From contig JACIWK010000002.1 in NCBI GenBank assembly GCA_014360985.1, forward strand, positions 51,826 through 115,825: a DNA stretch of 64,000 nt, in the 5' to 3' direction. The position numbers and the translations under genes were made by a program. The DNA comes from Candidatus Bipolaricaulota bacterium (GTDB lineage Bacteria; Bipolaricaulota; Bipolaricaulia; Bipolaricaulales; Bipolaricaulaceae). The notes beneath the pieces are model-generated. The model was not told where the DNA came from. It saw only the letters and a list, made by a program, of their open reading frames with translations, and did no database searches. Positions 1-10,838 of the stretch are shown one piece after another (within the stretch, counting starts at the first letter, position 1; every line of letters starts with the position of its first letter).

Positions 1-2
1 CG

Positions 3-581
3 ATCGGGGTCCTCGCGGTCCAAGGGGATGTGCGCGAACACCTGCGCACCCTGGCCCGCCTCGGGGTGAAGGGCCGCCCCGTGCGGCGGCCGGACCACCT
101 TGCGGGGCTCGACGGGATCATCCTCCCCGGTGGGGAGTCGACCGCGATGTGGCGGCTCATGACGGCCACCGGCCTCGCGGACGCCGTCCGGAGGGCGATC
201 CTGGCCGGGCTTCCCGCGTTCGGGACCTGCGCCGGGATGATCCTCCTCGCCCGCCAGATCACGAACTGGCCGGAGACGTTCCTCGGGGTCCTCGACGTCG
301 CCGTGGAGCGCAACGCCACCGGTCGCCAGGTGGACTCGTTCGAGGCCCTGGTGACCGCCAACGGGTTGGGGGAACTCCCCGCCGTGTTCATCCGCGCCCC
401 GGCCGTGCGGGAGATCGGTCCTGGGGTGCGGGCGCTGGGGAGGCTAGGGGATGAGCCGGTGCTGGTGAAGCAAGGGCCCCTCCTCGCGGCGAGCTTTCAT
501 CCCGAGCTCACGGGGGACACCCGGGTCCACGAGCTGTTCATCCAGATGTGCCGAAAGGGGGAACCATGGCAGCACGCGTAG
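3..581 (+). CDS. pdxT: PdxT, glutaminase subunit of pyridoxal 5'-phosphate synthase (5' end outside window)
   Basis: IGVLAVQGDVREH N-term in frame from nt 3; ILPGGEST and AFGTCAGMILLA class I glutaminase motifs, ASFHPELT C-term. Confidence 0.93.
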   Translation: MGVLAVQGDVREHLRTLARLGVKGRPVRRPDHLAGLDGIILPGGESTAMWRLMTATGLADAVRRAILAGLPAFGTCAGMILLARQITNWPETFLGVLDVAVERNATGRQVDSFEALVTANGLGELPAVFIRAPAVREIGPGVRALGRLGDEPVLVKQGPLLAASFHPELTGDTRVHELFIQMCRKGEPWQHA

Positions 582-1609
582 CGATCAACGGCTTCGGACG
601 AATCGGACGGATCACCCTCCGCATCATCGCTCAGGGTGGCTGGCCGGTAGACGTGGTGGGGATCAACGATCCCTTCCTCCCCATCGAGACGGCGGCCCAC
701 CTCCTCCGCTACGACACCGTGTACGGGCGAGCCCCGTTCCCGGTGGAGGTGAAGGAGGGAGCGCTCGCCGTGGATGGGAGGACGATCCCGCTTCTCGCGG
801 AGAAGGAGCCGGGGAACCTCCCCTGGGCGCAGCACAACGTGGATGTGGTCATCGAATCGAGCGGGGCCTTCACGGATCCCGACAAGGCGCAGGCCCACCT
901 CAAGGCGGGTGCGAAGCGGATCGTCCTCTCCGCCCCGCCAAGCGGGCCGCGCAAGGGCGAGGTCCTCCAGATCCTGTGGCGGGTGAACGAGAGGCAATTC
1001 GTGGAAAAGGGGAAGCCGGCCATCGTCTCCGCTGCCTCCTGCACCACGAACTCGCTCGGGCCGGTGGTGAAGGTCCTCCACGACACATTCGGGATCGAAC
1101 GGGGGTTCCTGACCACGGTCCACGCCTACACCGCGGATCAGCGCCTGGTGGACGCACCGCACAAGGATCTTGCCCGGGCGCGCGCTGCGGCGGCGAACAT
1201 CGTCCCCACCTCCACCGGCGCCGCCCGGTCCATCCCCGCGATCTTCCCCGACCTCGCCGGGAAGATGGACGGGATCGCAATGCGGATTCCGGTGCCGTGC
1301 GGATCGGTGTCCGACTTCACCGCCCACCTGAAGCGGCCGGCAGGGGCCACGGACAAGGAAGCGGTTGCCAACGTGAACGCCGCGTTTACCCAGGCCGCCC
1401 GGGGCCCCCTCGGGGAGGTGATGCTCGTCACGCCCGACTCGATCGTGTCGTCGGACGTGATCGGCGAGGGCCACTCCTGCGTCGTGGCCACGGCGTACAC
1501 GATGGCCCTCCCCAAGGAGCCGTCGGTGGTGAAGGTCCTTGCGTTCTACGACAACGAGTGGGGCTACGCGGCGCGGCTCCTCGATGTGGCGAAGTTCGTG
1601 GCCTCATAG
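566..1609 (+). CDS. gap: Type I glyceraldehyde-3-phosphate dehydrogenase
   Basis: [14 protein letters not shown]-binding N-term, [13 protein letters not shown] catalytic Cys motif, WYDNEWGY-like [15 protein letters not shown]-term. Confidence 0.97.
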   Translation: MAARVAINGFGRIGRITLRIIAQGGWPVDVVGINDPFLPIETAAHLLRYDTVYGRAPFPVEVKEGALAVDGRTIPLLAEKEPGNLPWAQHNVDVVIESSGAFTDPDKAQAHLKAGAKRIVLSAPPSGPRKGEVLQILWRVNERQFVEKGKPAIVSAASCTTNSLGPVVKVLHDTFGIERGFLTTVHAYTADQRLVDAPHKDLARARAAAANIVPTSTGAARSIPAIFPDLAGKMDGIAMRIPVPCGSVSDFTAHLKRPAGATDKEAVANVNAAFTQAARGPLGEVMLVTPDSIVSSDVIGEGHSCVVATAYTMALPKEPSVVKVLAFYDNEWGYAARLLDVAKFVAS

Positions 1610-2324
1610 GGCGACGCGGGTTGCCGGAGGGGCGGTCGGGCTCCTGTTCCGCCCGGCGTGCTTCCTGTGCGGGGGGCCGGTGGAGGGACTGGCCGCAGTG
1701 TGCGCTCCGTGTCTGGAGGGCCTCCCCCGTTGGGAGGGCGCGGTGTGCGCCGTGTGCGGGACGGGGATCCCCATGGAGCTCGACTTGTGCCGGACATGTG
1801 CGGTCGAGGGCCGTCCCTACGCCTGGGCGCGGACGGTCGGCCCCTACGAAGGGGCGCTGCGGAGGCTGATCCAGGGTTTGAAGTACGAACGGGAGAAGGC
1901 TCTCGCTCGGCCGCTCGGGCGGCTCCTCGCGTCCGCGGTCCCGGCCGAACTCCTGCCGGAGGGGGTGCGGACGGTCGCCTGCGTCCCGCCAGACCCAACG
2001 CGTCTCCAGGAGCGAGGGTACCATCCGGCTGAACTCCTCGCCAGGGAGGTGGCGCGGGGGCTCGGGGCCGCGTTTCGTCCGCTGCTCGTGAAGGTGCGGA
2101 CTACCCCACCCCAGGTCGGCCGCCCCCGCCCGGAGCGGCGGGAAGCGATGGGGGGGTTGTTCGCCTCCCACACCAGCGGCCATGGCGAGCCAGTCCTCGT
2201 TGTGGACGATGTGATCACAACCGGAGCCACTGCGGCCGAGGCGGCACGGGCCCTCGCCGAGGCTGGGTTCGGGGAGATCGGTGTTCTGGCCTGCGCCCAA
2301 GCAGTGGGCGGAGGGGAGGAGTGA
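1584..2324 (+). CDS. ComF family protein / amidophosphoribosyltransferase-like
   Basis: Paired CxxC zinc-finger-like motifs ([29 protein letters not shown]) and PRTase motif [21 protein letters not shown]; exact start uncertain. Confidence 0.88.
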   Translation: MWRSSWPHRATRVAGGAVGLLFRPACFLCGGPVEGLAAVCAPCLEGLPRWEGAVCAVCGTGIPMELDLCRTCAVEGRPYAWARTVGPYEGALRRLIQGLKYEREKALARPLGRLLASAVPAELLPEGVRTVACVPPDPTRLQERGYHPAELLAREVARGLGAAFRPLLVKVRTTPPQVGRPRPERREAMGGLFASHTSGHGEPVLVVDDVITTGATAAEAARALAEAGFGEIGVLACAQAVGGGEE

Positions 2325-2915
2325 GTGGAGTTCAGACGGCTCGTTGTGGGCCCGCTGCGGACGAACGCCTACCTCGCGCTGGCCGACGGTGAGGGAGCTG
2401 TCATCGATCCTGGCGACGACCTTCCCCACCTCGCCGATCAGCCCCTGCGCTACATCCTCCTCACCCACGGGCACTTCGATCACGCCGATGGTGCGGAGGC
2501 GCTCCATGCCCGCACGGGCGCCCCCATCCTCTACCACCCCGACGAGAGGAGCACGTTTTGGACGATGGGTCGGCAACCTCCCCCTCTGGGCCAGCCCCTC
2601 GCCGATGGCGAACGCCTCCCCCTCGGGCGGGAGGAGCTCCTCGTGTGGCACCTCCCCGGCCACTCCCCGGGATCGGTTGCCTACCTATGGGAAAAGGGGA
2701 AGGTGGCGGTGGTGGGGGACGTGCTGTTCGCCCGATCGGTGGGGCGATCCGATCTTCCCGGCGGATCGTGGGAGGCCCTCGTCCGTTCCCTCCTCCGCCT
2801 GCTGACCCTGGACGATGAGTGGCGGATCCTGCCCGGCCACGGTCCGGCCACCCAAATGGGACGCGAGCGGGAGCAGAACTCGTACCTGAGGGAGGTGGGT
2901 GATGCCCGGCCCTGA
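2325..2915 (+). CDS. MBL-fold metallo-hydrolase (glyoxalase II-like)
   Basis: LTHGHFDHADGAEAL HxHxDH motif, HLPGHSPGSVAYL, VVGDVLF. Confidence 0.92.
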   Translation: MEFRRLVVGPLRTNAYLALADGEGAVIDPGDDLPHLADQPLRYILLTHGHFDHADGAEALHARTGAPILYHPDERSTFWTMGRQPPPLGQPLADGERLPLGREELLVWHLPGHSPGSVAYLWEKGKVAVVGDVLFARSVGRSDLPGGSWEALVRSLLRLLTLDDEWRILPGHGPATQMGREREQNSYLREVGDARP

Positions 2916-4593
2916 CCTCGAGGAGATCAAGTCGCGGGTCGACATCGTCGAGCTCATCGCCCGCTACGTCGCGCTGAAGCCGTCTGGGCAGCGGTTCAAG
3001 GGCCGGTGCCCGTTCCACCCCGACGATACGCCGTCGCTCGTCGTCTCCTCGGACAAGGGGCTCTGGCACTGCTTCGGCTGCCATGCCGGTGGCGATGCGA
3101 TTGGGTTCCTGATGAAGATCGAGCGGCTCTCGTTCCCGGAGGCGCTCGCCCGGTTGGCCCGGGAGCTGGGGATCGAAGTCCGCGTCGGGGAGGGGAAGGG
3201 GAAGCTCCTCCAGGCGAACGAACAGGCGGTCCAGTACTTCACTTCCGAGCTGCGCAGGCCCTCTGGCAAGAGGGCGCGCGACTACCTCCTTGAGCGAGGG
3301 ATCGCCGAAGAGCTGTGGGCCAACTACAACCTCGGTTATGCCCCCCCGGGCTGGGACGGCCTCCTCCGCGCCCTCGGCCGGCTGGGGATGGACACGCTGC
3401 GCAGCCTGGGGTTGGTCGTGCCCGGGGAGAAGGGGTACTACGACCGGTTCCGGGACCGGGTCATGTTCACGATCTGCGATGACCAGGGCCGCCCGATCGC
3501 GTTCGCCGGCCGCAGCTTCGCCGGCGACCCCAAATACGTGAACATCCCCAACACGCCGCTCTTCACGAAGGGGACTGTCCTCTACGGTCTCGATCTGGCC
3601 CGAGACGCGATCCGCCAGAGCGGGCGCGCCGTGCTCGTGGAGGGGTACACGGACGTGATCAGCTTCCAGACGGCGGGGATCGGGGAGACAGTGGGATCGA
3701 TGGGCACCGCGCTCACCGAGGCCCAGGCCCGCCTCATCGCCCGCCACACGGATCGGGTGGTCATCGCCTACGATCGGGATGCGGCGGGGGAGGCCTCAAC
3801 GCTGCGCGGGCTCGTGATCCTGCGCGGAGCGGGGCTCAAGGTGGAGGTGGCGGTCCTCCCCCCGGACGAGGACCCGGACTCCCTCGTCCGTGGGCACGGG
3901 GCGGCAGCGGCCAAAGGCGTTCTCGACGGTGCGCTTCCGTTCCACCGCTTCTTCATCGAGTCCCTCGCCCGCCGCCACGACGTGACCACGGTGGAGGGCC
4001 AGGAGCAGGCCCTTGAGGAAGCGAAGGCGTTCTGGCCCGAGCTCAAGAGCGTCCCCCTCCAGCACGAGCTCGCCCGCGAGCTCGCTGGGCTCCTCTCCCT
4101 CCGCGAGGAGGAGGTGTGGCGCTACCTCCACGGGGAATCCCAGCGGACGCTGCCCAAGGAGGGTCGAGATCGGATTGGGCCGGAGGAGCTCTTCCTCCAC
4201 TTCTTGATCGAGGGGAAGCTCCCCGACCGTGCACTGGAGGGCCTTGACGCGACGGACTTCCGCCCCGAATATCGCCCCATCGTGGCCAAGTGGGTGGAGC
4301 TTTGGCACGGGGGGAAGGGGCCCACGACGGACGAGCTCGCCACCGAGCTCCCGCCTGACCAGCTCCCCACAATGACGCGGCTCGCCCTGCTCGATCCTCA
4401 CTCCCCCGACGAGGACCAAGCGATCCAAGATGTGGTGACCAAGTTCCTCGGACTGAAGCTGAGGCGCACGCTGGCCGAGATCGAGAAGCAGGCCCGCGAG
4501 GCCGAGGCCCGGGGTGAGGTGGAGGAGGCGCGGCGCCTCTTCGCCCAACACCACGCCCTCAAGAAGCAGGATCCTCTCCTGAAGAGGAGGTGA
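2902..4593 (+). CDS. dnaG: DNA primase DnaG
   Basis: [32 protein letters not shown] zinc-binding domain, [26 protein letters not shown]. Confidence 0.97.
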   Translation: MPGPDLEEIKSRVDIVELIARYVALKPSGQRFKGRCPFHPDDTPSLVVSSDKGLWHCFGCHAGGDAIGFLMKIERLSFPEALARLARELGIEVRVGEGKGKLLQANEQAVQYFTSELRRPSGKRARDYLLERGIAEELWANYNLGYAPPGWDGLLRALGRLGMDTLRSLGLVVPGEKGYYDRFRDRVMFTICDDQGRPIAFAGRSFAGDPKYVNIPNTPLFTKGTVLYGLDLARDAIRQSGRAVLVEGYTDVISFQTAGIGETVGSMGTALTEAQARLIARHTDRVVIAYDRDAAGEASTLRGLVILRGAGLKVEVAVLPPDEDPDSLVRGHGAAAAKGVLDGALPFHRFFIESLARRHDVTTVEGQEQALEEAKAFWPELKSVPLQHELARELAGLLSLREEEVWRYLHGESQRTLPKEGRDRIGPEELFLHFLIEGKLPDRALEGLDATDFRPEYRPIVAKWVELWHGGKGPTTDELATELPPDQLPTMTRLALLDPHSPDEDQAIQDVVTKFLGLKLRRTLAEIEKQAREAEARGEVEEARRLFAQHHALKKQDPLLKRR

Positions 4594-4595
4594 GC

Positions 4596-5657
4596 ATGCC
4601 CGAGGACATCGAGATCGTCCCTCCCGAGGCCCGCGAGCCCGGGACGGCAGCGGAGGAGGACGAGCTCGGCGACCTGATCCCCCTCATCGCTGAACTCGCC
4701 GATTCCGAGCCGGAGGAGGAGCCGGCGGAACGGGGTCGCGATCCCGTACGCACCTACCTCCGCGAGATCGGCCGTGTCCCCCTCCTCACCCGGGAGGAGG
4801 AGGTCGAGCTTGCCCAGAAGGTCGAAGCCGGAACAGCAGCTCTGGAAGAGCTCAACCAAGGACTCGTTGACCCACAACGCAGAGTGGAACTCGAGAAGAT
4901 CATTCAGGAGGGGGACGCCGCGCGGGAGCGGCTCGCGGTGTCCAACCTGCGGCTCGTCGTGTCGATTGCCAAGCGCTACATGCACCGCGGGCTATCGTTT
5001 CTCGATCTCATCCAGGAGGGGAACATCGGGCTCATGCGCGCGGTGGAGAAGTTCGACTGGCGGAAAGGGTACAAGTTCTCGACCTACGCCACGTGGTGGA
5101 TCCGCCAGGCGATCACCCGCGCTATCGGGGATCAGGCCCGCACGATCCGCGTCCCCGTCCACACGATGGAGGCGGTGCAGGAGCTGGGTCGCCTGCGGCG
5201 GGAGTACATCCGGGAGCACGGGTCTCCCCCAACCTACGAGCAGCTCGCCGAGATCCTCGGGACGAGCGTGGACCGGGTGAAGAAGATCGAGCAGGCCGCT
5301 GCGTTCACGACATCGCTCGAGCGCCCATTGTCCGACGAGGACGACGACACGTTGGGGGACTTCATCGCTGACGATTCAGCCCAATCGCCGGCCCGGGAGG
5401 CCCTGCGGGCGCGGCTCCGGGACGAGCTCCGCGAGGCGTTGGCCGAGCTCGAGCCACGGGAGCGGGAGATCCTCGAGCTGCGGTACGGCCTCCTCGACGG
5501 CCACCCCCGGACGCTGAAGGAGGTGGCGAGCCAGTTCGAGATCACCCGCGAACGGGTGCGCCAGCTCGAGCTGAAGGCGCTGGAGAAGCTCAAGTACCCG
5601 GCCCGGCACCGGTCCTTGCGCTCCCTTCGCGAGCTCCTCCTGTCCGAGGAGGAATGA
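4596..5657 (+). CDS. rpoD: Primary sigma factor RpoD/SigA
   Basis: [22 protein letters not shown] region 1.2; [46 protein letters not shown] region 2; [18 protein letters not shown] region 4. Confidence 0.97.
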   Translation: MPEDIEIVPPEAREPGTAAEEDELGDLIPLIAELADSEPEEEPAERGRDPVRTYLREIGRVPLLTREEEVELAQKVEAGTAALEELNQGLVDPQRRVELEKIIQEGDAARERLAVSNLRLVVSIAKRYMHRGLSFLDLIQEGNIGLMRAVEKFDWRKGYKFSTYATWWIRQAITRAIGDQARTIRVPVHTMEAVQELGRLRREYIREHGSPPTYEQLAEILGTSVDRVKKIEQAAAFTTSLERPLSDEDDDTLGDFIADDSAQSPAREALRARLRDELREALAELEPREREILELRYGLLDGHPRTLKEVASQFEITRERVRQLELKALEKLKYPARHRSLRSLRELLLSEEE

Positions 5658-6583
5658 CGGTTCTCCTCCTCCTGGGGCCCACCGCGACCGGGAAGAGCGC
5701 GATTGCGGTGGAGGTTGCGGAGCGGGTGGGGGCGGAGATCATCTCCGCCGACGCCCGGGCGATCTTCCACGGCCTGGAGATCGGGACGGACCGCCCGCCC
5801 CCCTGGATCCTGCGTCGGGTGCCCCACCACCTCATCGGCACCCTCGACCCCATGGAGCGCTACGATGCCGCCACGTTTCGCGCCGATTGCGAACGCCTCG
5901 TGGCGGAGATCCACGCCCGGGGGAAGAGGGCGATCATCGTTGGCGGGAGCACACTGTACGTTCGCGCGCTCACCCGCGGGTTGTTCCCCGGACCGGCGGC
6001 CGATCCCCACCTCCGCGAGGAGCTCGCCCACCGCCCGCTCGCTGAACTGCAGGAAGAGCTCGCGCAGGTGGATCCCGTCTCCGCGGCGCGGATCCACCCC
6101 GCGGACCGGGTGCGGCTCATCCGCGCCCTCGAGGTCGCCCGCCTCACCGGCCGCCCCCTCTCCTCCGCGTGGGGAGGGGAGAAACCGTTCCCGTTTCCCC
6201 TCGTCAAGGTCGGGATCGCGCTTGAGCGGGGTGAACTCCACCGCCGGATCGAGGCCCGCGTGGCGCGGATGCTCGCCGCGGGGCTGATCGAGGAGGCGCG
6301 GCGGCTGTGGGAGAAGGGGATCCCCCCTGACGCGCCGGCCGCACGCGCGATCGGGTACCGGGAGCTGTTCGCCCACTTCCGGGGGGAGCACGACCTAGGC
6401 GAGGTCGAGCGGAGGATCGTCCGCAACACGAAGGCCTATGCCCGGCGTCAGCTCGCGTTCTTCCGTGCCGAGGCCGACGTGCAGTGGCTGGACGGCACGG
6501 GCCGGACCGCGGCTGGGGTGGCCGAGGAGGTCATCGCACACTGGCGCGCCGCGGAGGCGGGCCTAGAATCCCTCCCGTGCTGA
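5654..6583 (+). CDS. miaA: tRNA dimethylallyltransferase MiaA
   Basis: [18 protein letters not shown]-loop; [30 protein letters not shown]. Confidence 0.95.
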   Translation: MTVLLLLGPTATGKSAIAVEVAERVGAEIISADARAIFHGLEIGTDRPPPWILRRVPHHLIGTLDPMERYDAATFRADCERLVAEIHARGKRAIIVGGSTLYVRALTRGLFPGPAADPHLREELAHRPLAELQEELAQVDPVSAARIHPADRVRLIRALEVARLTGRPLSSAWGGEKPFPFPLVKVGIALERGELHRRIEARVARMLAAGLIEEARRLWEKGIPPDAPAARAIGYRELFAHFRGEHDLGEVERRIVRNTKAYARRQLAFFRAEADVQWLDGTGRTAAGVAEEVIAHWRAAEAGLESLPC

Positions 6584-8112
6584 AGGTCCTGTCGATGGAG
6601 GCAGTGCGGGCGCTGGACGCCCGGGCTGCGGCGGGCGGGGTTCTCCCGCTCCTTCTCATGGAGTCCGCCGGCCGCGGAGCCGCTGAAGCCGTCCGAACTT
6701 GGGCGCCTGACCTCGCCAAAGGGCGCGTCCTCGCCGTGTGTGGCACGGGAGGAAACGGGGGAGACGCCCTGGCCGCCGCACGGTGGTTGGGGCGGTGGGG
6801 GGCCGAGCCTCGGGCAGTTCTCCTCGGCGAGCCCCGCGGCCCGGCCGCCGACCAGGCCGCGGCGTTCCGGGCCTCGTTCCCCGAGAGTGTCCTCACAGTC
6901 CAAGGTGGGGAGGACATCGCTGCCCTCGAAGCATGGCTTGCGGAGGCGGATCTCGTCCTCGACGGGATCCTCGGGGTCGGGCTGTCGGGCAAGGCGCGGG
7001 GGCTCGTTGCGGCAGCGATTGAGGCGCTGAGTGAGTTTGAGGGCACGGTGGTGGCGATCGACCTTCCCTCCGGCCTGGGGGCCGATACGGGGCGGATCGC
7101 GGGTCCGGCGGTGCGGGCCGACCTCACCCTCGCCATGGGAGCCCTCAAGCCGTGCCACCTCCTCCCCCCGGCAGCGGCGCTGTGTGGTGAGGTGCGGGTC
7201 GTGGACGTGGCCTACCCGCCCGGGGCGTGGGACGAGGTCAACCCCGTAGCCCTGGTCCTCGAGGAGGGCGACGTTCGGGCCCTCCTCCCCTCCCGGCCGC
7301 GGTTCGGGCACAAGGGAACGTTCGGTCGGGTCCTCGTCGTGGGCGGGTCGGTGGGGATGGCGGGGGCCGCCGCCCTCGCTGCGGAGGGGGCCCTACGCGC
7401 TGGGGCGGGGCTCGTTCACGTGCTCACCCCCGAGCCCGTGTTCCCGATCGTGGCCGGCCTGGTCCCGGCGGCCCTCGTCCACCCTGGGCCGACCGCGGCG
7501 GGCACGTTCTCCCCGGAGGCGGCTGCGGAGGCAGTGCGGCTTGCTGAGGGGATGGATGTCGTCGTGGTTGGACCCGGCCTGGGTCGGAGTCCCGGCCCAG
7601 CGGAGGTGGTGCGGGCCCTCGTCCTTGGGCGGATCCCTCTCGTCGTCGATGCGGACGCCCTGTACGCCCTCGCGCACGAGCCGGAGCTCCTTGGGGGGGT
7701 CCACGGGGAAATCGTCCTCACCCCCCATCCGGGCGAGTTCGGGCGGCTCGCGGGAAGGGATCCGGAGGAAATCGTCCCCGACAAGATCCGCTGGGCGCGG
7801 GACAAGGCCAGGGAGTGGCAGGCGACGGTGGTCCTCAAGGGCCCGCCCACGGTCATCGCCTCCACGGACGGCGTCTACCTCACGACAACCGGGAACACGG
7901 CCCTCGCCCACGGTGGATCCGGCGACGTCCTCGCTGGGATGATCGGAGGCCTGTGGGCAAGCGGTGCCCGTGCTGCCGACGCGGCGTGCGCCGCCGCGTT
8001 CGTCCACGGCCGGGCCGCGGACGCCCTCACCGCGGAAAGCTCTCCCCGCGCGGTCCTCCCCACCGACCTCCTGGCCGTCCTCCCCAAAGCGTTCACGGCG
8101 CTCGAGGGCTAG
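6577..8112 (+). CDS. nnr: Bifunctional NAD(P)H-hydrate epimerase / ADP-dependent dehydratase
   Basis: N-terminal YjeF_N (VCGTGGNGGDALAAARWL), C-terminal carbohydrate-kinase domain (HPGEFGRL, GNTALAHGGSGDVLAGMIGGL). Confidence 0.95.
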   Translation: MLKVLSMEAVRALDARAAAGGVLPLLLMESAGRGAAEAVRTWAPDLAKGRVLAVCGTGGNGGDALAAARWLGRWGAEPRAVLLGEPRGPAADQAAAFRASFPESVLTVQGGEDIAALEAWLAEADLVLDGILGVGLSGKARGLVAAAIEALSEFEGTVVAIDLPSGLGADTGRIAGPAVRADLTLAMGALKPCHLLPPAAALCGEVRVVDVAYPPGAWDEVNPVALVLEEGDVRALLPSRPRFGHKGTFGRVLVVGGSVGMAGAAALAAEGALRAGAGLVHVLTPEPVFPIVAGLVPAALVHPGPTAAGTFSPEAAAEAVRLAEGMDVVVVGPGLGRSPGPAEVVRALVLGRIPLVVDADALYALAHEPELLGGVHGEIVLTPHPGEFGRLAGRDPEEIVPDKIRWARDKAREWQATVVLKGPPTVIASTDGVYLTTTGNTALAHGGSGDVLAGMIGGLWASGARAADAACAAAFVHGRAADALTAESSPRAVLPTDLLAVLPKAFTALEG

Positions 8113-8114
8113 CC

Positions 8115-8882
8115 GTGGCCCTGTTCGACACCCACGCCCACCTCGACTGCCCCCCGTTTGACCGCGATCGGGACCAGGTCCTGGCCGCGCTGCGCGCCCA
8201 GCGGGTGGCTGTCCTCAACGTGGGGACCGACCTCCGCTCCTCGGCGGCGTCGCTTGCGCTCGCGCGCCAGCACCCGTTCGTGTTCGCCGCGTGCGGGTTT
8301 CACCCCCACGACGCCCGCACGTTCACCCCCGACGCGGAGCGGGAGCTTTCGGCGCTCCTCCGGCAGGGGGCGGTGGCGGTGGGCGAGTGCGGGCTCGACT
8401 TCTACCGCGACCTCTCCCCGCGGGACGTCCAGGTCGAGGCGTTCCGGGCCCAGCTCCGGCTGGCGAAGCGGTTGGATCTCCCCGTCGTGCTCCACGAGCG
8501 CGCGGCGTGGGACAACTTTCTGTCCGTGCTCCGTGACGAGGCCCCCCTGCGGGGGGTGGTCCACGCGTTCTCCGGGGACGCCGTCCGGGCCGGGGCGATC
8601 GTGGACCTGGGCCTTCACCTCGGGATCGGGGGCCCGCTCACCTACGCCAAGAACCACGGCCTGCGCGAGGCCGTGGGGAGCGTCCCGCTCGACCGGATCG
8701 TCCTCGAGACGGACGCCCCGTACCTGCCCCCCGAGCCGCACCGCGGGACGCGGAACGACCCGGGGATGGTCCGGCTCGTCGCCGAGCGGCTCGCCCTCCT
8801 GCGGGGGATGCCCGTGGCCGAGCTCGCCGAGGCGGCGTGGACCAACGCCTGTCGGCTGTTCGCCGTCGAGCCCCGGTTCTAG
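8115..8882 (+). CDS. tatD: TatD family hydrolase
   Basis: LFDTHAHLDCPPFD, GECGLDFYRD, VLHERAAWDNFL, LETDAPYLPPEP. Confidence 0.95.
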   Translation: MALFDTHAHLDCPPFDRDRDQVLAALRAQRVAVLNVGTDLRSSAASLALARQHPFVFAACGFHPHDARTFTPDAERELSALLRQGAVAVGECGLDFYRDLSPRDVQVEAFRAQLRLAKRLDLPVVLHERAAWDNFLSVLRDEAPLRGVVHAFSGDAVRAGAIVDLGLHLGIGGPLTYAKNHGLREAVGSVPLDRIVLETDAPYLPPEPHRGTRNDPGMVRLVAERLALLRGMPVAELAEAAWTNACRLFAVEPRF

Positions 8883-9547
8883 GGGAGGTGCCCCCGCTCC
8901 CGGAGCGAGGTGTAACCCCCCCTCGTGACGATGAGGTGGTCGAGGACATCGATCCCGAGGATCTTCCCTGCCTCGACGAGCTGCCGGGTGAGGGCGAGGT
9001 CGTCCGCGCTCGGCTCGAGGTTCCCCGACGGGTGGTTGTGGGCCAAGATCAGCGCCGCCGCCCGGTCGGCGATCGCGTCGGCGAACACCTCGCGGGGGTG
9101 GACCGGGCTCGAGGTGAGGAGCCCCACCGTGACCACACGGGCCTCGATGACCTCGTGGGCCCCGTTGAGGGTGAGGGCCATGAAGTGCTCCTGCTTCCGG
9201 TCGCGGATCGCGGCGACGTAGGGGAGCGCGTCCACGGGGGTCGCGATCCGGCCCGGCCCGCGCTGGAAGTGCCGACGGGCGAGCTCCAGGGCGGCCAGGA
9301 TCTGGCACGCCTTGGCCTCCCCGACGCCGGCGAACCGGGTGAGCTCGGCCAGCCCCCACCGCCCGAGGTTGGGACCGGCCGCCTTCAGCACGGCCGACGC
9401 GAGCTCGACCGCGCTCTTGCCCTTCGTCCCGGTGTGGATGAGGACCGCGAGGAGCTCGGCGTCGGACAGGGCCTGGGCCCCGCGGGCGCGGAGCTTCTCC
9501 CGCGGCCGCTCGAACTCAGGCAGGTCCTTGATCCTCCTCGCCGTCAT
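8879..9547 (-). CDS. radC: RadC family JAB-domain protein
   Basis: RIKDLPEFERPREKLRARGAQALSDAELLAVLIHTGTKGKSAVELA; LAHNHPSGNLEPSADD JAMM motif. Confidence 0.96.
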   Translation of the reverse strand: MTARRIKDLPEFERPREKLRARGAQALSDAELLAVLIHTGTKGKSAVELASAVLKAAGPNLGRWGLAELTRFAGVGEAKACQILAALELARRHFQRGPGRIATPVDALPYVAAIRDRKQEHFMALTLNGAHEVIEARVVTVGLLTSSPVHPREVFADAIADRAAALILAHNHPSGNLEPSADDLALTRQLVEAGKILGIDVLDHLIVTRGGYTSLRERGHLP

Positions 9548-9878
9548 CCTCGGGAGATCATAGCGTGCCCCCGCTGTCCGTGAAGTCCCTCCGATCGAGG
9601 GCGCTCACAGTCCTTGTCAGATCGCGAATGGTTGCAGAAAGAGGTGGGCATGGCTCGCCTGGGATCCGGTCTTCGCCCATCCGCACGTCGTTGAGGAAAC
9701 CGACAACGACCTGGAGATAGCGCGCCGTGCCCGGCCTATCGCCCCACCCTGGCGGTGTTGCCGCGATGAAAAGCTGGCTCGGGGACGCCCGATCCTCCTC
9801 GTCAGCGGATCGCGTCCCAGGCGGCCACACTCGGCGCAGACCCAACCGAGAACCTCTCGTACGCCGCGGAACCGCCAC

Positions 9879-10301
9879 CTATTCCGAGAGGGCCATGCTC
9901 GTCTGGCGCAACCGACGGGTGAGCTCGCCGATGAGCTCGAGCGCGATGTCGGGGTACGTCGTGATGAGCGCTCGGATGTCCCAGCTCGCGAGGACAAGGC
10001 ATTTCGTGGGCGTGACAGCGACCACATCGGCAGAGCGAGGCTGCCCGTCGAGGACGGCCATCTCCCCGAAGAACTGACCAGCACCGAGCCGCGAGAGAAC
10101 CTTCGCCCCTCTGCGCACCTCGACCTGGCCATCGAGGATGAGGAAGAACCCGACCTTGCTCCGGTCACCCTCCCTCACGATCGGCTTGCCGGGCTCGAAC
10201 TCCATTTCCTTTGCTGTCTTAACAACCGCCTGGAGGTGCTTCTCGCTGAAGGACGAGAACAACGGGACATCCTTGAGCAGCGCAATCACGTTCTTGGCCA
10301 T
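9879..10301 (-). CDS. Stand-alone cyclic nucleotide-binding-domain protein
   Basis: LKDVPLFSSFSEKHLQAVVKTAKEMEF...GQFFGEMAVLDGQPRSADVVAVTPTKCLVL cNMP-binding fold; no C-terminal HTH in the ORF. Confidence 0.88.
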   Translation of the reverse strand: MAKNVIALLKDVPLFSSFSEKHLQAVVKTAKEMEFEPGKPIVREGDRSKVGFFLILDGQVEVRRGAKVLSRLGAGQFFGEMAVLDGQPRSADVVAVTPTKCLVLASWDIRALITTYPDIALELIGELTRRLRQTSMALSE

Positions 10302-10411
10302 CGGCTCCCCCTTGTTCGCTCTGAATCGCGACGATCATAGCATCCCCCCTCTGCGGTGACAACCGTCGCGCCCCTTCCCCCAGACGAACCCGAGCCGCGA
10401 AGGCAGTGCGG

Positions 10412-10440
10412 TTGAGGGAGGAGGCGAACGCGGCTAACAT
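10412..10440 (+). promoter_or_regulatory. Predicted sigma70-type promoter for tRNA-Ile
   Basis: TTGAGG (10412-10417), 17-nt spacer, TAACAT (10435-10440), 10 nt before the tRNA 5' end. Confidence 0.55.
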
Positions 10441-10450
10441 CGCGTCGCCC

Positions 10451-10527
<77 letters not shown>

Positions 10528-10615
10528 GGCTCGCCTCTCGGTATATAGCCCCCTTCGGAGAAACTGCGCCGTTCCCGCCGGCATCCCGTGCCTACCGCAG
10601 AGGCCGATGCGCCGC

Positions 10616-10634
10616 TCTGACACTCGGTGTCAGA
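10616..10634. repeat. Perfect palindrome TCTGACAC-TCG-GTGTCAGA (REP/RAYT-like)
   Basis: 8-bp perfect arms, 3-nt loop, followed by CCCCC; just downstream of tRNA-Ile. Confidence 0.5.
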
Positions 10635-10804
10635 CCCCCGCCTCCCCCCGATCCACTTCCCCGGACCGGCTCGTGGGGGAAGGCGAGCAAGGGTCAGGGA
10701 TCCATTTCCCGCGCAAGGCTGCGGACCGCAGTTCAACAGGATTTCGCCGGCATATAGTCTCCCGAGTGCTGTCTGGAAATGCATTTGAAGTTCAGGGAGC
10801 CTGC

Positions 10805-10836
10805 TTGACTTGTGTAACTGTACAGGTATACTGTAC
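10805..10836 (+). promoter_or_regulatory. Promoter with overlapping operator palindrome for XRE-cupin regulator
   Basis: TTGACT (10805-10810), 16-nt spacer, TATACT (10827-10832); perfect inverted repeat GTACAG-gtata-CTGTAC (10820-10836) overlaps the -10. Confidence 0.75.
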
Positions 10837-10838
10837 GC

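Noticed and set aside
497-1474. 325-aa minus-strand ORF opposite gap, and many similar long antisense ORFs (e.g. 11324-12181, 38870-40990, 44774-46456)
   Set aside because: Mirror ORFs of high-GC3 genes; low-complexity Arg/Gly/Pro/His-rich translations with no family motifs
2461-3747. 428-aa minus-strand ORF opposite the MBL gene and dnaG
   Set aside because: Complement of confidently identified genes; no motifs
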